The notes beneath the pieces were generated by a model. The model had not been told where the DNA came from. It saw only the letters and a list, made by a program, of their open reading frames with translations, and searched no databases. DNA of 64,000 nucleotides from Bacteroidota bacterium (GTDB taxonomy: Bacteria; Bacteroidota; Bacteroidia; NS11-12g; UBA955), in assembly GCA_030682255.1 (NCBI GenBank), contig JAUXOK010000027.1, forward strand, positions 124,001 to 188,000. The letters are read 5' to 3'. Shown here piece by piece: positions 1 through 7,961 of this stretch; the first letter of the stretch is position 1; the number at the start of each line of letters is the position of its first letter. Made by a program: the position numbers and the translations under genes.

Positions 1-96
1 TCCAAAATGGACAATGACGTTTATCTAAAGATTTTATCAAGACTTAAATTGAAAGGTTATGATTTAACTAAAATTTTAATAACCGAACAACTTTGA
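1..96 (+). CDS. Lipocalin (Blc-like), C-terminal fragment
   Basis: The reading frame is open from base 1 to a TGA at 94-96, giving the last 31 residues of a protein cut by the window edge. The end, with an LSR segment followed by K-G-Y-D-L-T-K-I-L, resembles the C-terminus of bacterial lipocalins of the Blc type, where a short helix of the form 'G-[FY]-D-x-[ST]-K' follows the last strand. Lipocalins of this family are usually outer-membrane lipoproteins that bind hydrophobic ligands. Only the tail is visible, so the assignment rests on a short match recalled from the family. The next gene starts 580 bases downstream. Confidence 0.5.
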   Translation, partial: SKMDNDVYLKILSRLKLKGYDLTKILITEQL

Positions 97-676
97 TTTT
101 CCCTTTGATTAACCAGTCACAATATAGTAATTATTATACAATTGTTATTTGTTCATTGGCAATAGGCATAATGAACGTTCATGCTATTTTGAGATTGTGT
201 GGTTAATTTTTTTTTATGAATTCCACTCATCAAGGATACTGAAAATTGCCAACTTCTTGAAGATGCAAATTAAGAAACTATCCCAAAAAATTGGGACAGG
301 TGTTAAAATCATGAAGAGATATTGAGATCTAGTTTAACCATAGCAGTGAAGCTAAACAGATTCTATAGAGCCAATATGATATAAATGGATAGTTTAAAAA
401 AATAATTAGCCGATTGATGACATCTATTTTTTTGATATGATATGCTTTGCAAAAAGTTTTTTGATTTATTTGAATGCTTGCTTTTATTTCCTTTTGCTTA
501 TCATATCAATTTTTTATTTCTGACTTTTGTCTATTTTTACACCCATAATAACGATCTTGTGGTGAATAAAGGGTTTTTCGCAGATTGCTATTATAAGTAA
601 ATTAATTAATTAAAATTGTATAGGCGAAACCCGAAAAGCCTTTAAATAGAGTAGGGGATAAATTAATAAAAAAAAC
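97..676. other. Intergenic region with several inverted repeats, no gene seen
   Basis: No plausible coding frame is visible. The region holds a perfect 12-bp palindrome at 171-182 (ATGAACGTTCAT), a short hairpin at 281-296 (TCCCAA-aaaa-TTGGGA) and a larger inverted repeat at 568-643. The palindrome could be an operator. The hairpin lacks a T-run, so it is a weak terminator candidate. Confidence 0.5.
568..643. repeat. Nested inverted repeat upstream of the thioredoxin-like gene
   Basis: The left arm at 568-580 (AAAGGGTTTTTCG) pairs with the right arm at 632-643 (CGAAAAGCCTTT), with one mismatch and one extra base. An alternative pairing joins 571-581 (GGGTTTTTCGC) to 624-632 (GCGAAACCC). The two pairings exclude each other. 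The structure lies 34 bases ahead of the next start codon, so it could be a leader structure, a terminator of an unseen transcript, or a remnant of a small repeat element. Confidence 0.35.
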
Positions 677-1567
677 ATGACAAACCCACCATTTCAATCT
701 GTTAATATGAAATCGCAAATCATTTCTAATGTATTAGATATTTTAACTGGTGTTTTAACGGCTTTGATAACTTTTGCTATTATGAGTTATTTTTCAATAA
801 ATTGGGGATTTCTATTAATGACACCTTTTCCAATTATATTAGGTTTCCTTAGAGGAAAGAATTCTAAAGAAAGTCTCATAATAAAAGTTGCTTTAATGAA
901 TATTTTATATTTTTTATTGGTTTTTGCCATAATGAATGGTGTCTATCATCTATTAATAATTTTTGCTGCTGCAATTTTTGGAACAGCTTTAGGGATTTAT
1001 ATTAGACGAGAACATTCAATATCCAAATTCAGGGCTTTGCTCAGTTTAGTTCTATATTACATCATTGTTTTTTTTGTTTTTTGGGGTTTGCCAAGTTATT
1101 TTGATTTAACAATGTGGCGAAAACAGTCGATTGTAGCACCTGAATACAAGCTTCTTTCTCAAGAAAAAGACACTTTAAGTTCATCGGATTACACCAATAA
1201 AGTTGTTGTAATGGATTTTTGGGGAACCTGGTGTAGACCATGCATTGAAGAATTTCCAGAAATGGAAAAAGCTTATAAAAACTATAAAGGCAATAAAGAG
1301 GTCGCTTTTTTTATAGTTAATTCGAATATGAATGGCGACAATTTTGACAAAACAATGAAGTTTATAAATCGAAATTCATACGACCTTCCATTTGTATTTG
1401 ACATTGAAAGGATTACAGCAGATAAATTTGATGTAACGTCATTGCCTACTGTTATAATAATTGATAAAAAAGGAATTATCAGGTATAAACATTATGGTTA
1501 TCAAGAATCCTCAAATTTTAATAAAAAATTATGCGGTTATATTGACGAATTATTAGAAGAAAAGTAA
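677..1567 (+). CDS. Membrane-anchored thioredoxin-like (TlpA/ResA type) protein
   Basis: The N-terminal half has about five hydrophobic segments (near residues 15-35, 45-58, 72-90, 91-110 and 118-140). The C-terminal half, from about residue 150, is a thioredoxin fold with the redox motif F-W-G-T-W-C-R-P-C (cysteines 186 and 189) and a cis-proline strand 'SLPT' further on. TlpA/ResA-like proteins act outside the cytoplasmic membrane as thiol reductants, for example in cytochrome c maturation. The multi-helix N-terminal part is longer than the single anchor of ResA, so this is a fusion of a small membrane domain with a thioredoxin domain. A second in-frame ATG at 707 would remove ten residues. 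The substrate is unknown. No operon partner is evident, as the next reading frame is a transporter remnant. Confidence 0.8.
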   Translation: MTNPPFQSVNMKSQIISNVLDILTGVLTALITFAIMSYFSINWGFLLMTPFPIILGFLRGKNSKESLIIKVALMNILYFLLVFAIMNGVYHLLIIFAAAIFGTALGIYIRREHSISKFRALLSLVLYYIIVFFVFWGLPSYFDLTMWRKQSIVAPEYKLLSQEKDTLSSSDYTNKVVVMDFWGTWCRPCIEEFPEMEKAYKNYKGNKEVAFFIVNSNMNGDNFDKTMKFINRNSYDLPFVFDIERITADKFDVTSLPTVIIIDKKGIIRYKHYGYQESSNFNKKLCGYIDELLEEK

Positions 1568-1596
1568 TATAAACGTATATTTGAAAAAATATTAGA

Positions 1597-1773
1597 ATGG
1601 CAAAAAGTATACAACTTGGGTTGAAAGAGAATTGGAAACAATTTACCATTGGTGCCATTATCTCGGGTTTTACTGCCGATATGTTTGGTATTGAGTATGC
1701 CATACTAATTATTGAAATATTAACAATTATTTCTGCATTAATTATTGCATTTAGAATACCAAAACTAATTTAA
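1597..1773 (+). pseudogene. MFS transporter remnant with a large internal deletion
   Basis: This 58-codon frame starts with an N-terminus typical of a group of MFS permeases (short basic start, then G-L-K-E-N-W-K-Q-F). After about 24 residues it passes straight into what looks like a late transmembrane helix of the same family (A-D-M-F-G-I-E-Y-A-I-L), followed by I-A-F-R-I-P-K and a stop. A full MFS protein has about 400 residues, so roughly 350 codons of the centre appear to be missing while the frame is kept. It begins 29 bases after the thioredoxin-like gene. The alternative is a genuine small one- or two-helix membrane protein, but the match to both ends of one family argues for an in-frame deletion. 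Confidence 0.55.
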
Positions 1774-1833
1774 AATCAGTTTGAATCTGATTGACGAAGA
1801 TAAGTTGAAGCAAACTTATTAATTTAAAAAAAC

Positions 1834-2745
1834 TTAATATTGTTCATACCAACTAAATTTATCATGAACAATTTGTGATTTTTCTTTTTTTAAATAATTA
1901 AGAAACGAAGTTGAAACAGGCGAATGTTTTTTGCCTTTTAGCCAGATTAAACTCCAAGTTGTTGTGATTGGTAATCCTTTAATAGGGATGATTTGCAATT
2001 CATTGTTAAAAAGTTCGTTTTTAATTCCAATTAGTGGCATAATCGAATATCCTAACCCCGCTAGAAGTGCTTGTTTGACAGCCTCATTTGATGTTAACTC
2101 CATCTTTTTTGAAACATGTAAATTGTTCCATTCTATAAAGTTTTCCATAGTTTGCCTTGTACCTGAGCCATTTTCTCTGAATATTAAAGGTAAATTTAAA
2201 AAAACATCTGTCGTGTCAATTTTTGTTTTTGTATTGCCTACTAAATATAATTTGTTTTGAAGCAAATCAAGTTTATCTATATTTAATGAAGTAGGTAAAA
2301 TAGAAACAAGTGCAAAATCAACTTCATTATTTTTCAAACTCTCAATTACTTTATTTTTATTACTTACATCCATTAATAATTCAATGCTCGAATTTTGTTT
2401 CATGAAACCAGTAAGAAAATAAGGCATCACATATTTACCTGTTGATACAACTGAAATCTTTAAACGACCAGTTAGTTGACCTTTATAAGCTAAAGTTTTA
2501 TAATTAATGGCATATACTTGGTTGATAATATTTTCTGCAGCTTCAGCTATCTCATGTCCAAAATCAGTGATATGTATTTTTCTGCCTAATACTTCCGTAA
2601 GAGGAATATCAAATTGGTCTTGAAAATTTTTCAATTGAATAGAAACAGCTGGTTGAGTTAAATGCAACTCTTCCGAAGCCTTTGTTACGCTTTTTGTTTG
2701 TACAATTTTTAGAAAAATTTGCAATTGATTTAAAGTATAGTTCAT
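1834..2745 (-). CDS. LysR-family transcriptional regulator
   Basis: A 303-residue protein with the LysR layout. A winged helix-turn-helix fills residues 4-62 (SVTKASEELHLTQPAVSIQL is the recognition region) and a periplasmic-binding-protein-like effector domain covers about 92-295. It is transcribed away from the isocitrate dehydrogenase gene, with 92 bases between the two starts, the usual arrangement for a LysR protein that controls its divergent neighbour. An inverted repeat in that gap could be its operator. Members close to CbbR/CmpR control carbon-metabolism genes, and a bicarbonate permease of the SbtA type lies 3.5 kb downstream on the divergent side. That link is suggestive only. The ligand cannot be read from the sequence. 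Confidence 0.9.
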   Translation of the reverse strand: MNYTLNQLQIFLKIVQTKSVTKASEELHLTQPAVSIQLKNFQDQFDIPLTEVLGRKIHITDFGHEIAEAAENIINQVYAINYKTLAYKGQLTGRLKISVVSTGKYVMPYFLTGFMKQNSSIELLMDVSNKNKVIESLKNNEVDFALVSILPTSLNIDKLDLLQNKLYLVGNTKTKIDTTDVFLNLPLIFRENGSGTRQTMENFIEWNNLHVSKKMELTSNEAVKQALLAGLGYSIMPLIGIKNELFNNELQIIPIKGLPITTTWSLIWLKGKKHSPVSTSFLNYLKKEKSQIVHDKFSWYEQY

Positions 2746-2748
2746 AAA

Positions 2749-2826
2749 TAAATTTTATGTATAATGTTACAAAGATAAATAAAAATTAATTAATTTGATT
2801 TCTCAGTTTTGTAACCATAAAATTTA
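2749..2826. promoter_or_regulatory. Divergent lysR-icd control region with an 11-bp inverted repeat
   Basis: TAAATTTTATG at 2749-2759 is exactly inverted at 2816-2826 (CATAAAATTTA). Inside it, GTTAC at 2766-2770 is mirrored by GTAAC at 2811-2815. The paired sites face each other across the gap between two divergent starts, which fits a LysR tetramer bridging two half-operators. No strong TAnnTTTG box was identified for either gene. Confidence 0.5.
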
Positions 2827-2837
2827 ATATAATCATT

Positions 2838-4274
2838 ATGACAAGAATTACAGTAGCAAAAGGGGATGGAATTGGTCCAGAAATAATGGATGCAACCTTA
2901 GAAATAATTTTAGCAGCAGGGTCTAAAATTGAAATTGATGAAATTGAAGTCGGTGAAAAAGTATATTTAGCTGGCAATACATCAGGTATTGCAACAGAAT
3001 CTTGGGAAACTATTAGAAGAAACAAAATATTCCTAAAAGCCCCAATCACAACACCTCAAGGAGGAGGGTATAAAAGCTTAAATGTTACTACACGTAAATT
3101 TTTAGGATTGTATTCAAACGTAAGACCATGTATGAGTTTGCATCCTTTTGTAAATACAAAACATCCTGTAATGGATATTGTAATTGTTAGAGAGAATGAA
3201 GAGGATTTATATGCAGGAATTGAACATCAACAAACAGATGAAGTAGTGCAATGTTTAAAACTAATAAGTAGACCAGGATGCGAAAAAATAGTGAGATATG
3301 CTTTTGAATATGCTAAGCAACAAAATAGAAAAAAGGTAACTTGTTTTACAAAAGATAATATAATGAAACAAACTGATGGTTTATTCCATCAAGTATTTGA
3401 TGAAATTGCCAAAGATTATCCTGAGATTGAAAATGAACATTGGATTATTGATATTGGTGCAGCTAAAATGGCAGATACACCAGAGGCTTTTGATGTTATA
3501 GTAATGCCCAATTTATATGGTGATGTTTTAAGTGATGTTGCCGCTCAAATAACTGGTTCTGTTGGTTTGGCAGGTTCTGCTAATATTGGAGAAGAGTGTT
3601 CTATGTTTGAAGCTATTCATGGTTCTGCTCCAAGAAGAGCTGGTCAAAATGTAGCAAATCCTTCAGGCTTATTACAGGGTGCTATTATGATGTTAAACCA
3701 CATTGGACAAACCGATGTAGCAGAAAAAGTGCAAAATGCTTGGCTAAAAACCTTAGAAGATGGCATACATACCTATGATATTTATAAAGAAGGTACAAGT
3801 AAGCAAAAGGTTGGCACAAAAGAATTTGCTCAAGCTGTAATTACAAATCTTGGTAAAAAACCATCTATTTTGAAACCTGTATCTTATGCGAATAATTCGG
3901 CATTAAATCTTCCTAAATATAAACGTCTACCTGCAGCCAAAAAAGAGTTAGTGGGTGTTGATGTCTTTGTTCATTGGAATGGAACAAATCCAGATGAATT
4001 AGCCGAAATTGTTAAAAAAATCGAATTAAATAGTATTAAGCTTTCTATGATTACAAATAGAGGCATTAAAGTTTGGCCTGATGGATTTAAAGAAACTTTT
4101 TGTACAGACCATTGGAGATGCCGATTTAAACCTATTGAAGGAACGGAAGTAACAAAAGCCAACATCATTGAGATTTTAAATAATTCAATTGCTAATAATA
4201 TCGATACCATTAAGACCGAAAATCTGTATACTTTTGATGGGAAATCTGCTTATTCTCTTGGTCAAGGTCAATAA
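2838..4274 (+). CDS. icd: Isocitrate dehydrogenase (NADP-type, long form)
   Basis: Oxidative decarboxylation of isocitrate to 2-oxoglutarate in the TCA cycle, in the cytoplasm. The 478 residues match the long form of the enzyme (Thermus/Rickettsia type, about 480-500 residues) rather than the 415-residue E. coli form. The N-terminus carries K-G-D-G-I-G-P-E. The substrate loop is seen as S-L-N-V-T-T-R-K near residue 80, followed by the R-E-N-E-E-D-L-Y-A-G-I segment near 117. The metal-binding acidic stretch lies in N-L-Y-G-D-V-L-S-D near 230, and the cofactor-binding part in E-A-I-H-G-S-A-P-R near 260. A C-terminal extra domain from about residue 350 is typical of the long form. ATG at 2838 opens the frame. 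It is followed after 11 bases by a small gene and then by a strong hairpin, so the two probably form one transcript. Confidence 0.92.
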   Translation: MTRITVAKGDGIGPEIMDATLEIILAAGSKIEIDEIEVGEKVYLAGNTSGIATESWETIRRNKIFLKAPITTPQGGGYKSLNVTTRKFLGLYSNVRPCMSLHPFVNTKHPVMDIVIVRENEEDLYAGIEHQQTDEVVQCLKLISRPGCEKIVRYAFEYAKQQNRKKVTCFTKDNIMKQTDGLFHQVFDEIAKDYPEIENEHWIIDIGAAKMADTPEAFDVIVMPNLYGDVLSDVAAQITGSVGLAGSANIGEECSMFEAIHGSAPRRAGQNVANPSGLLQGAIMMLNHIGQTDVAEKVQNAWLKTLEDGIHTYDIYKEGTSKQKVGTKEFAQAVITNLGKKPSILKPVSYANNSALNLPKYKRLPAAKKELVGVDVFVHWNGTNPDELAEIVKKIELNSIKLSMITNRGIKVWPDGFKETFCTDHWRCRFKPIEGTEVTKANIIEILNNSIANNIDTIKTENLYTFDGKSAYSLGQGQ

Positions 4275-4285
4275 TAATTAATGAA

Positions 4286-4528
4286 ATGAATATTCAACTC
4301 ATACAAGGCGAATTTAACTCAAAAGATGCCTTAGAACTCATCACTCAAATGATACATATTAAAATAAAGTATCATGAAAGTAAGATAAGCAAAAACGGTA
4401 ATGAAGAAGATGTTAAAAATAGAGAATCAAAAATTAAAAGACTCCAAAAGGAACTTTATGAATTAAGAGAAATTATCAATTTAAATAGCAATAATTTAAA
4501 AATAGAAGCATCAATCTTAATAGAATAA
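4286..4528 (+). CDS. Small coiled-coil protein downstream of icd
   Basis: An 80-residue protein of no recognised function. The N-terminal part (residues 1-30) mixes hydrophobic residues with I-Q-G-E-F. The middle (about 28-65) is highly charged with a heptad-like pattern rich in K and E, consistent with a helical hairpin or coiled coil. It begins 11 bases after the icd stop codon and just before a perfect 20-bp hairpin, so it is very likely co-transcribed with icd. I recall similar small proteins next to icd or unrelated genes in other Bacteroidota, but no activity is known to me. No signal peptide or membrane segment is visible. Confidence 0.7.
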   Translation: MNIQLIQGEFNSKDALELITQMIHIKIKYHESKISKNGNEEDVKNRESKIKRLQKELYELREIINLNSNNLKIEASILIE

Positions 4529-4540
4529 ATAATTTTGATA

Positions 4541-4581
4541 AAAATCAATACAATTAAAACCGTTTTAATTGTATTGATTTT
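4541..4581 (+). terminator. Strong intrinsic terminator after the icd unit
   Basis: A perfect 20-bp inverted repeat, 4541-4560 and 4562-4581, with a single central base, followed by a T-rich tail (TTGTTTTTT). The stem is A/T-rich but very long. The symmetry means it could also stop transcription from the other side. It separates icd and its small partner from the dihydroorotase gene. Confidence 0.85.
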
Positions 4582-4741
4582 TTGTTTTTTAATATTAATA
4601 ATTTAAAAAACTCAAATAATTGATATTTTATATTGAATAATTTCACTGTTTTTTTCAATCGACTATAGTTATTTAAATAAAACACATCCCTAATTATTTG
4701 AATTTTGTTTCAATATTTATTTTAAAGTTCATAATTTATAT

Positions 4742-6088
4742 ATGAAAAATAAAATCATAAAGCAAGCCTATATTGTGAATGAAGGTAAAATCACAATTTC
4801 AGACGTTTTAATTGTAAATGATAGAATTGAAAAAATATCAAGTTCAATTGATTGTATTAATGCCGATGAAATAGATGGGAGAGGTTTGTATTTATTGCCT
4901 GGGATTATTGATGATCAAGTGCATTTTAGAGATCCTGGGTTAACCCATAAAGGTTCAATTTATACTGAATCTAGGGCTGCCGTTTCGGGAGGTATAACCT
5001 CTTTTATGGATATGCCAAATACAATTCCAAATACGCTAACCCAAGAATTATTAGAAGAAAAATATTTGAAAGCATCTAAAACATCATTTGCTAATTATTC
5101 TTTTTTTATGGGAATCAATAAAAGTAATTTAGAAGAGGTTTTAAAAACTGATAATGAGAATGTTTGTGGAATTACTGATGATGGATTGTATTTTAATAAT
5201 GACGAGGGTATTTTAGCTAATTATCCTGAGTATTTAGACAAACTTTTTTCAAGATCAAACTCTTTAGTTGCTTTACACAGCGAAGATGATGATATCATTA
5301 AAAATAATATCATTAAGTATCAACAAATTTATGGAGACAACATCCCATTTCCTTTACATCCTTTAATTAGAAGCGAAGATGCTTGTTTAGCAGCTACAAA
5401 ACGGGTAATTGAAATATCAAAAAAATACAATAACCGTTTACATTTATTTCATATTTCAACTTTAGTAGAAGCCAACTTATTTGATAATGAACTAACCGTT
5501 GATAAAAAACGAATAACAGCAGAAGCTTGTGTACATCACCTTTGGTTTTCTGATAATGATTATGATAAGCAAGGTGCTAAAATCAAGTGGAATCCAGCTA
5601 TAAAGACAGAGCAAGACAAAGATGGATTACTTACCGCACTTTTAGATAATAAATTAGATATAATAGCAACCGATCATGCGCCACATACTTTAGTTGAAAA
5701 AAATGGAAATTACTTTAATGCTTTATCAGGTGGACCACTTGTTCAACATGCTTTAGTTGTAATGTTGGAGCTCTACCACTTAGGTAAAATAAGTCTAGAA
5801 AAAGTTGTTGAAAAAATGAGCCATAATGTGGCGGAGATTTATACAATTAAAGAACGTGGATTTATCCGAGAAGGTTACTATGCTGATTTAGTGTTAGTAG
5901 ATTTGAAAAATGAGTGGCAAGTTAATTCCAAAAATACTTTTTATAAATGCAAATGGTCTCCATTCGAAAATCAAGTTTTTAAAAGTAAAGTATTAAAAAC
6001 ATTTGTAAATGGAAATTTGGTATATGATAATGGTATTTTCAACGAGATTAGCACTGGTAAAAGATTAAGGTTTTCTAAAATAAGATAA
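4742..6088 (+). CDS. pyrC: Dihydroorotase-family amidohydrolase (PyrC-like)
   Basis: A 448-residue cyclic amidohydrolase, the length of type I dihydroorotases, which interconvert carbamoyl aspartate and dihydroorotate in pyrimidine synthesis. The barrel entry motif is at residues 55-66 (I-I-D-D-Q-V-H-F-R-D-P-G). In most relatives this reads D-x-H-x-H. Here the first histidine is glutamine (Q59) while H61 and R63 are kept. Other hallmarks are present: M-D-M-P-N-T near 90, A-L-H-S-E near 180, L-F-H-I-S near 230 and A-T-D-H-A-P-H near 312. I recall the same Q in other Bacteroidota homologues, so it may mark a lineage-specific form. The neighbouring genes are not pyrimidine genes. Allantoinase or hydantoinase activity is a less likely alternative. 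Confidence 0.85.
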   Translation: MKNKIIKQAYIVNEGKITISDVLIVNDRIEKISSSIDCINADEIDGRGLYLLPGIIDDQVHFRDPGLTHKGSIYTESRAAVSGGITSFMDMPNTIPNTLTQELLEEKYLKASKTSFANYSFFMGINKSNLEEVLKTDNENVCGITDDGLYFNNDEGILANYPEYLDKLFSRSNSLVALHSEDDDIIKNNIIKYQQIYGDNIPFPLHPLIRSEDACLAATKRVIEISKKYNNRLHLFHISTLVEANLFDNELTVDKKRITAEACVHHLWFSDNDYDKQGAKIKWNPAIKTEQDKDGLLTALLDNKLDIIATDHAPHTLVEKNGNYFNALSGGPLVQHALVVMLELYHLGKISLEKVVEKMSHNVAEIYTIKERGFIREGYYADLVLVDLKNEWQVNSKNTFYKCKWSPFENQVFKSKVLKTFVNGNLVYDNGIFNEISTGKRLRFSKIR

Positions 6089-6213
6089 TATTTAGATGTT
6101 TTTTATAGCACTTTAATATCGCAAATGTTTTAATGTATAAATAGATAAATTTGAGTCACACATCTGTTAGACCTATTTTAAATATTAGCATTAAAACAAA
6201 TTACACATTTACT

Positions 6214-6221
6214 TATATTTG
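6214..6221 (+). promoter_or_regulatory. Bacteroidota -7 box upstream of sbtA
   Basis: TATATTTG matches the TAnnTTTG consensus of the primary sigma factor in this phylum and is followed by C. It lies 63 bases ahead of the permease start codon, leaving a leader of about 58 bases. No clear TTTG -33 element was found at the usual distance. Confidence 0.45.
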
Positions 6222-6284
6222 CTGAAAAATAATAGGGTAAGGATTATTAAACTAAAAACAATGCTAACATTAACGAAATGATAT

Positions 6285-7247
6285 ATGAACTATAACCTAC
6301 TCATCGAAAATTTAACCAATCCTGCATTATTGTTTTTTGTGCTAGGTATAGTTGCTGTTTATTTAAAAAGTGACTTGGAAATCCCCTCTAATTCATCAAA
6401 ATTTATTTCGCTTTATCTCTTATTTGCCATAGGATTTAAAGGTGGTCAAGAATTATCACATGAGACATTTACCAGTGAAATTGGATGGTCGATGTTATTT
6501 GGAATTTTCATATCATTGATAATTCCACTTTATACATTTTTTATTTTAAAAAGAAAGTTGAGTGTTTTTGATGCTGGAGCGGTAGCAGCAGCTTATGGAT
6601 CAGTAAGTGCTGTTACTTTTGTAACGGCTGTTTCATATCTAGAATCTCAACAATTGAGTCTTCACGGTCATATGGTTGCAATCATGGCTCTCATGGAATC
6701 ACCTGCAATTATTATGGGTCTTGTATTGATTTCTGTATTTAACAAAGATGATAGCGAAAAAATTAAAAAACGCACTGCAATTAAACATTCATTTACAAAT
6801 GGCAGTGTATTACTAATTCTTGGTAGTTTGATAATCGGATTTTTAGCAAGTGATAAACAAGCTGAGGGTATTAAGCCGTTTACTAATGATTTATTTAAAG
6901 GGTTTTTAGCGATTTTTTTATTAGATATGGGTATTTCAAGTGGTAAAAAACTAAAATCATTCTTTTCATTTGGATGGTTTCCAATTATTTTTGCAATTTT
7001 AATCCCATTAATAAACGGTGTTATTATCGCTTTAATAAGCGCTTATATCACTCAAGATGTTTCAAATAGATTTATGTTTTCTGTTTTAGCTGCTAGTGCT
7101 TCATATATTGCAGTTCCTGCAGCAATGAAAATTTCTGTACCTAAAGCTAATCCGGGGCTTTTTCTACCAATGGCGCTAGCTGTTACTTTCCCAATTAATA
7201 TTACTATTGGAATGCCCATTTATTATTTAGTTATTCAAAATACTTAA
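6285..7247 (+). CDS. sbtA: SbtA-type sodium-dependent bicarbonate permease
   Basis: A 320-residue polytopic membrane protein with about ten hydrophobic segments arranged as two similar halves. It matches the SbtA family (formerly DUF897) through the opening N-L-T-N-P-A-L-L-F-F-V-L-G, the conserved G-F-K-G-G segment near residue 50, the A-A-A-Y-G-S-V-S-A-V-T stretch near 105 and M-E-S-P-A near 140. Cyanobacterial SbtA imports bicarbonate with sodium. Homologues are common in heterotrophs, where they may feed carboxylases. No SbtB (PII-like) partner is seen next to it, unlike in cyanobacteria. It stands alone between the dihydroorotase gene and a convergent operon. Transport of bicarbonate here is inferred from the family. 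Confidence 0.85.
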   Translation: MNYNLLIENLTNPALLFFVLGIVAVYLKSDLEIPSNSSKFISLYLLFAIGFKGGQELSHETFTSEIGWSMLFGIFISLIIPLYTFFILKRKLSVFDAGAVAAAYGSVSAVTFVTAVSYLESQQLSLHGHMVAIMALMESPAIIMGLVLISVFNKDDSEKIKKRTAIKHSFTNGSVLLILGSLIIGFLASDKQAEGIKPFTNDLFKGFLAIFLLDMGISSGKKLKSFFSFGWFPIIFAILIPLINGVIIALISAYITQDVSNRFMFSVLAASASYIAVPAAMKISVPKANPGLFLPMALAVTFPINITIGMPIYYLVIQNT

Positions 7248-7313
7248 TAACTAATTAAGAAAATAAATTAGTTAAAATTCAGTAGTTCGTTTTTCTGAAT
7301 TACTTAAAACCAA

Positions 7314-7952
7314 TTAATATTTAGGTGTATAGCCAAATTCGGATTTAATCTCTGCCAATGTTTTTTGAATCACTTTAACCGTCATTTTGATGTCTGAATT
7401 CGGTCTGTCTTTGTTATCTCTAGGTTGTTTAACAATTTCATCTGCATATTCAATACCTTTCATGACTTCGCCAAAAACAGTGTATTTGCCATCTAACTGA
7501 GCAGTTCCAGATTTACTAACAGAAATATAAAATTGTGAACCACTGGATGATTTACTTGGATTGACATTATCTGAAAGTCTGGCTGCAGCTAAACTGCCTT
7601 TGTCATGTTTGATTGAATCTCTGATTTCGTTTGGAATGGTGTAACCAGGACCGCCAGTGCCATCATTTGTTGGGACGCTATCTTTGCTCAATGGGTCGCC
7701 TCCTTGTATCATGAAATTAGGAATAATACGGTGAAAAGTTGTTTGATTAAAAAAGCCTTCATTGCTTAATTTCAAAAAATTTTCTCTGTGAAGTGGTGTA
7801 GCTTTATAAAGCCAAATATACATTTTGCCATAAGAAGTTTCTAATTCGATAATGTCTTCTTTTAGTTCAGATAAAGGCACATCTATTTCTTGTCCTGTTT
7901 TACATGATAAAAGTAATACAAAACTTATTAAAACAACTAAAATGTTTTTCAT
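7314..7952 (-). CDS. Cyclophilin-type peptidyl-prolyl isomerase, lipoprotein
   Basis: A 212-residue cyclophilin with a lipoprotein signal (L-L-L-S-C at 13-17), so probably anchored in the envelope. The isomerase core shows T-T-F-H-R-I-I-P-N-F-M-I-Q-G-G-D-P, which includes the catalytic arginine, and G-S-Q-F-Y-I-S. It catalyses cis-trans isomerisation of X-Pro bonds in exported proteins. It is the last gene of a minus-strand operon and lies 9 bases after a second cyclophilin gene that looks like a paralogue. The C-terminus ends with a short lysine-rich tail. Confidence 0.93.
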   Translation of the reverse strand: MKNILVVLISFVLLLSCKTGQEIDVPLSELKEDIIELETSYGKMYIWLYKATPLHRENFLKLSNEGFFNQTTFHRIIPNFMIQGGDPLSKDSVPTNDGTGGPGYTIPNEIRDSIKHDKGSLAAARLSDNVNPSKSSSGSQFYISVSKSGTAQLDGKYTVFGEVMKGIEYADEIVKQPRDNKDRPNSDIKMTVKVIQKTLAEIKSEFGYTPKY

Positions 7953-7961
7953 GAAATTAAA

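Noticed and set aside
1518-1703. Minus-strand ORF of 61 codons opposite the thioredoxin-like gene and MFS remnant
   Set aside because: It is antisense to better-supported frames and shows no domain or signal.
2766-2815. GTTAC...GTAAC pair ahead of icd as a sixth site of the sulfur regulon
   Set aside because: The arms are 40 bases apart instead of 4, and there is no box at the fixed 40-base distance.
4286-4528. SbtB/PII-like regulator next to the permease
   Set aside because: The small protein is a charged coiled coil without PII motifs and belongs to the icd transcript.
6285-7247. Carbon-concentrating mechanism
   Set aside because: No SbtB, carboxysome or RuBisCO gene is in view. The permease alone does not support it.
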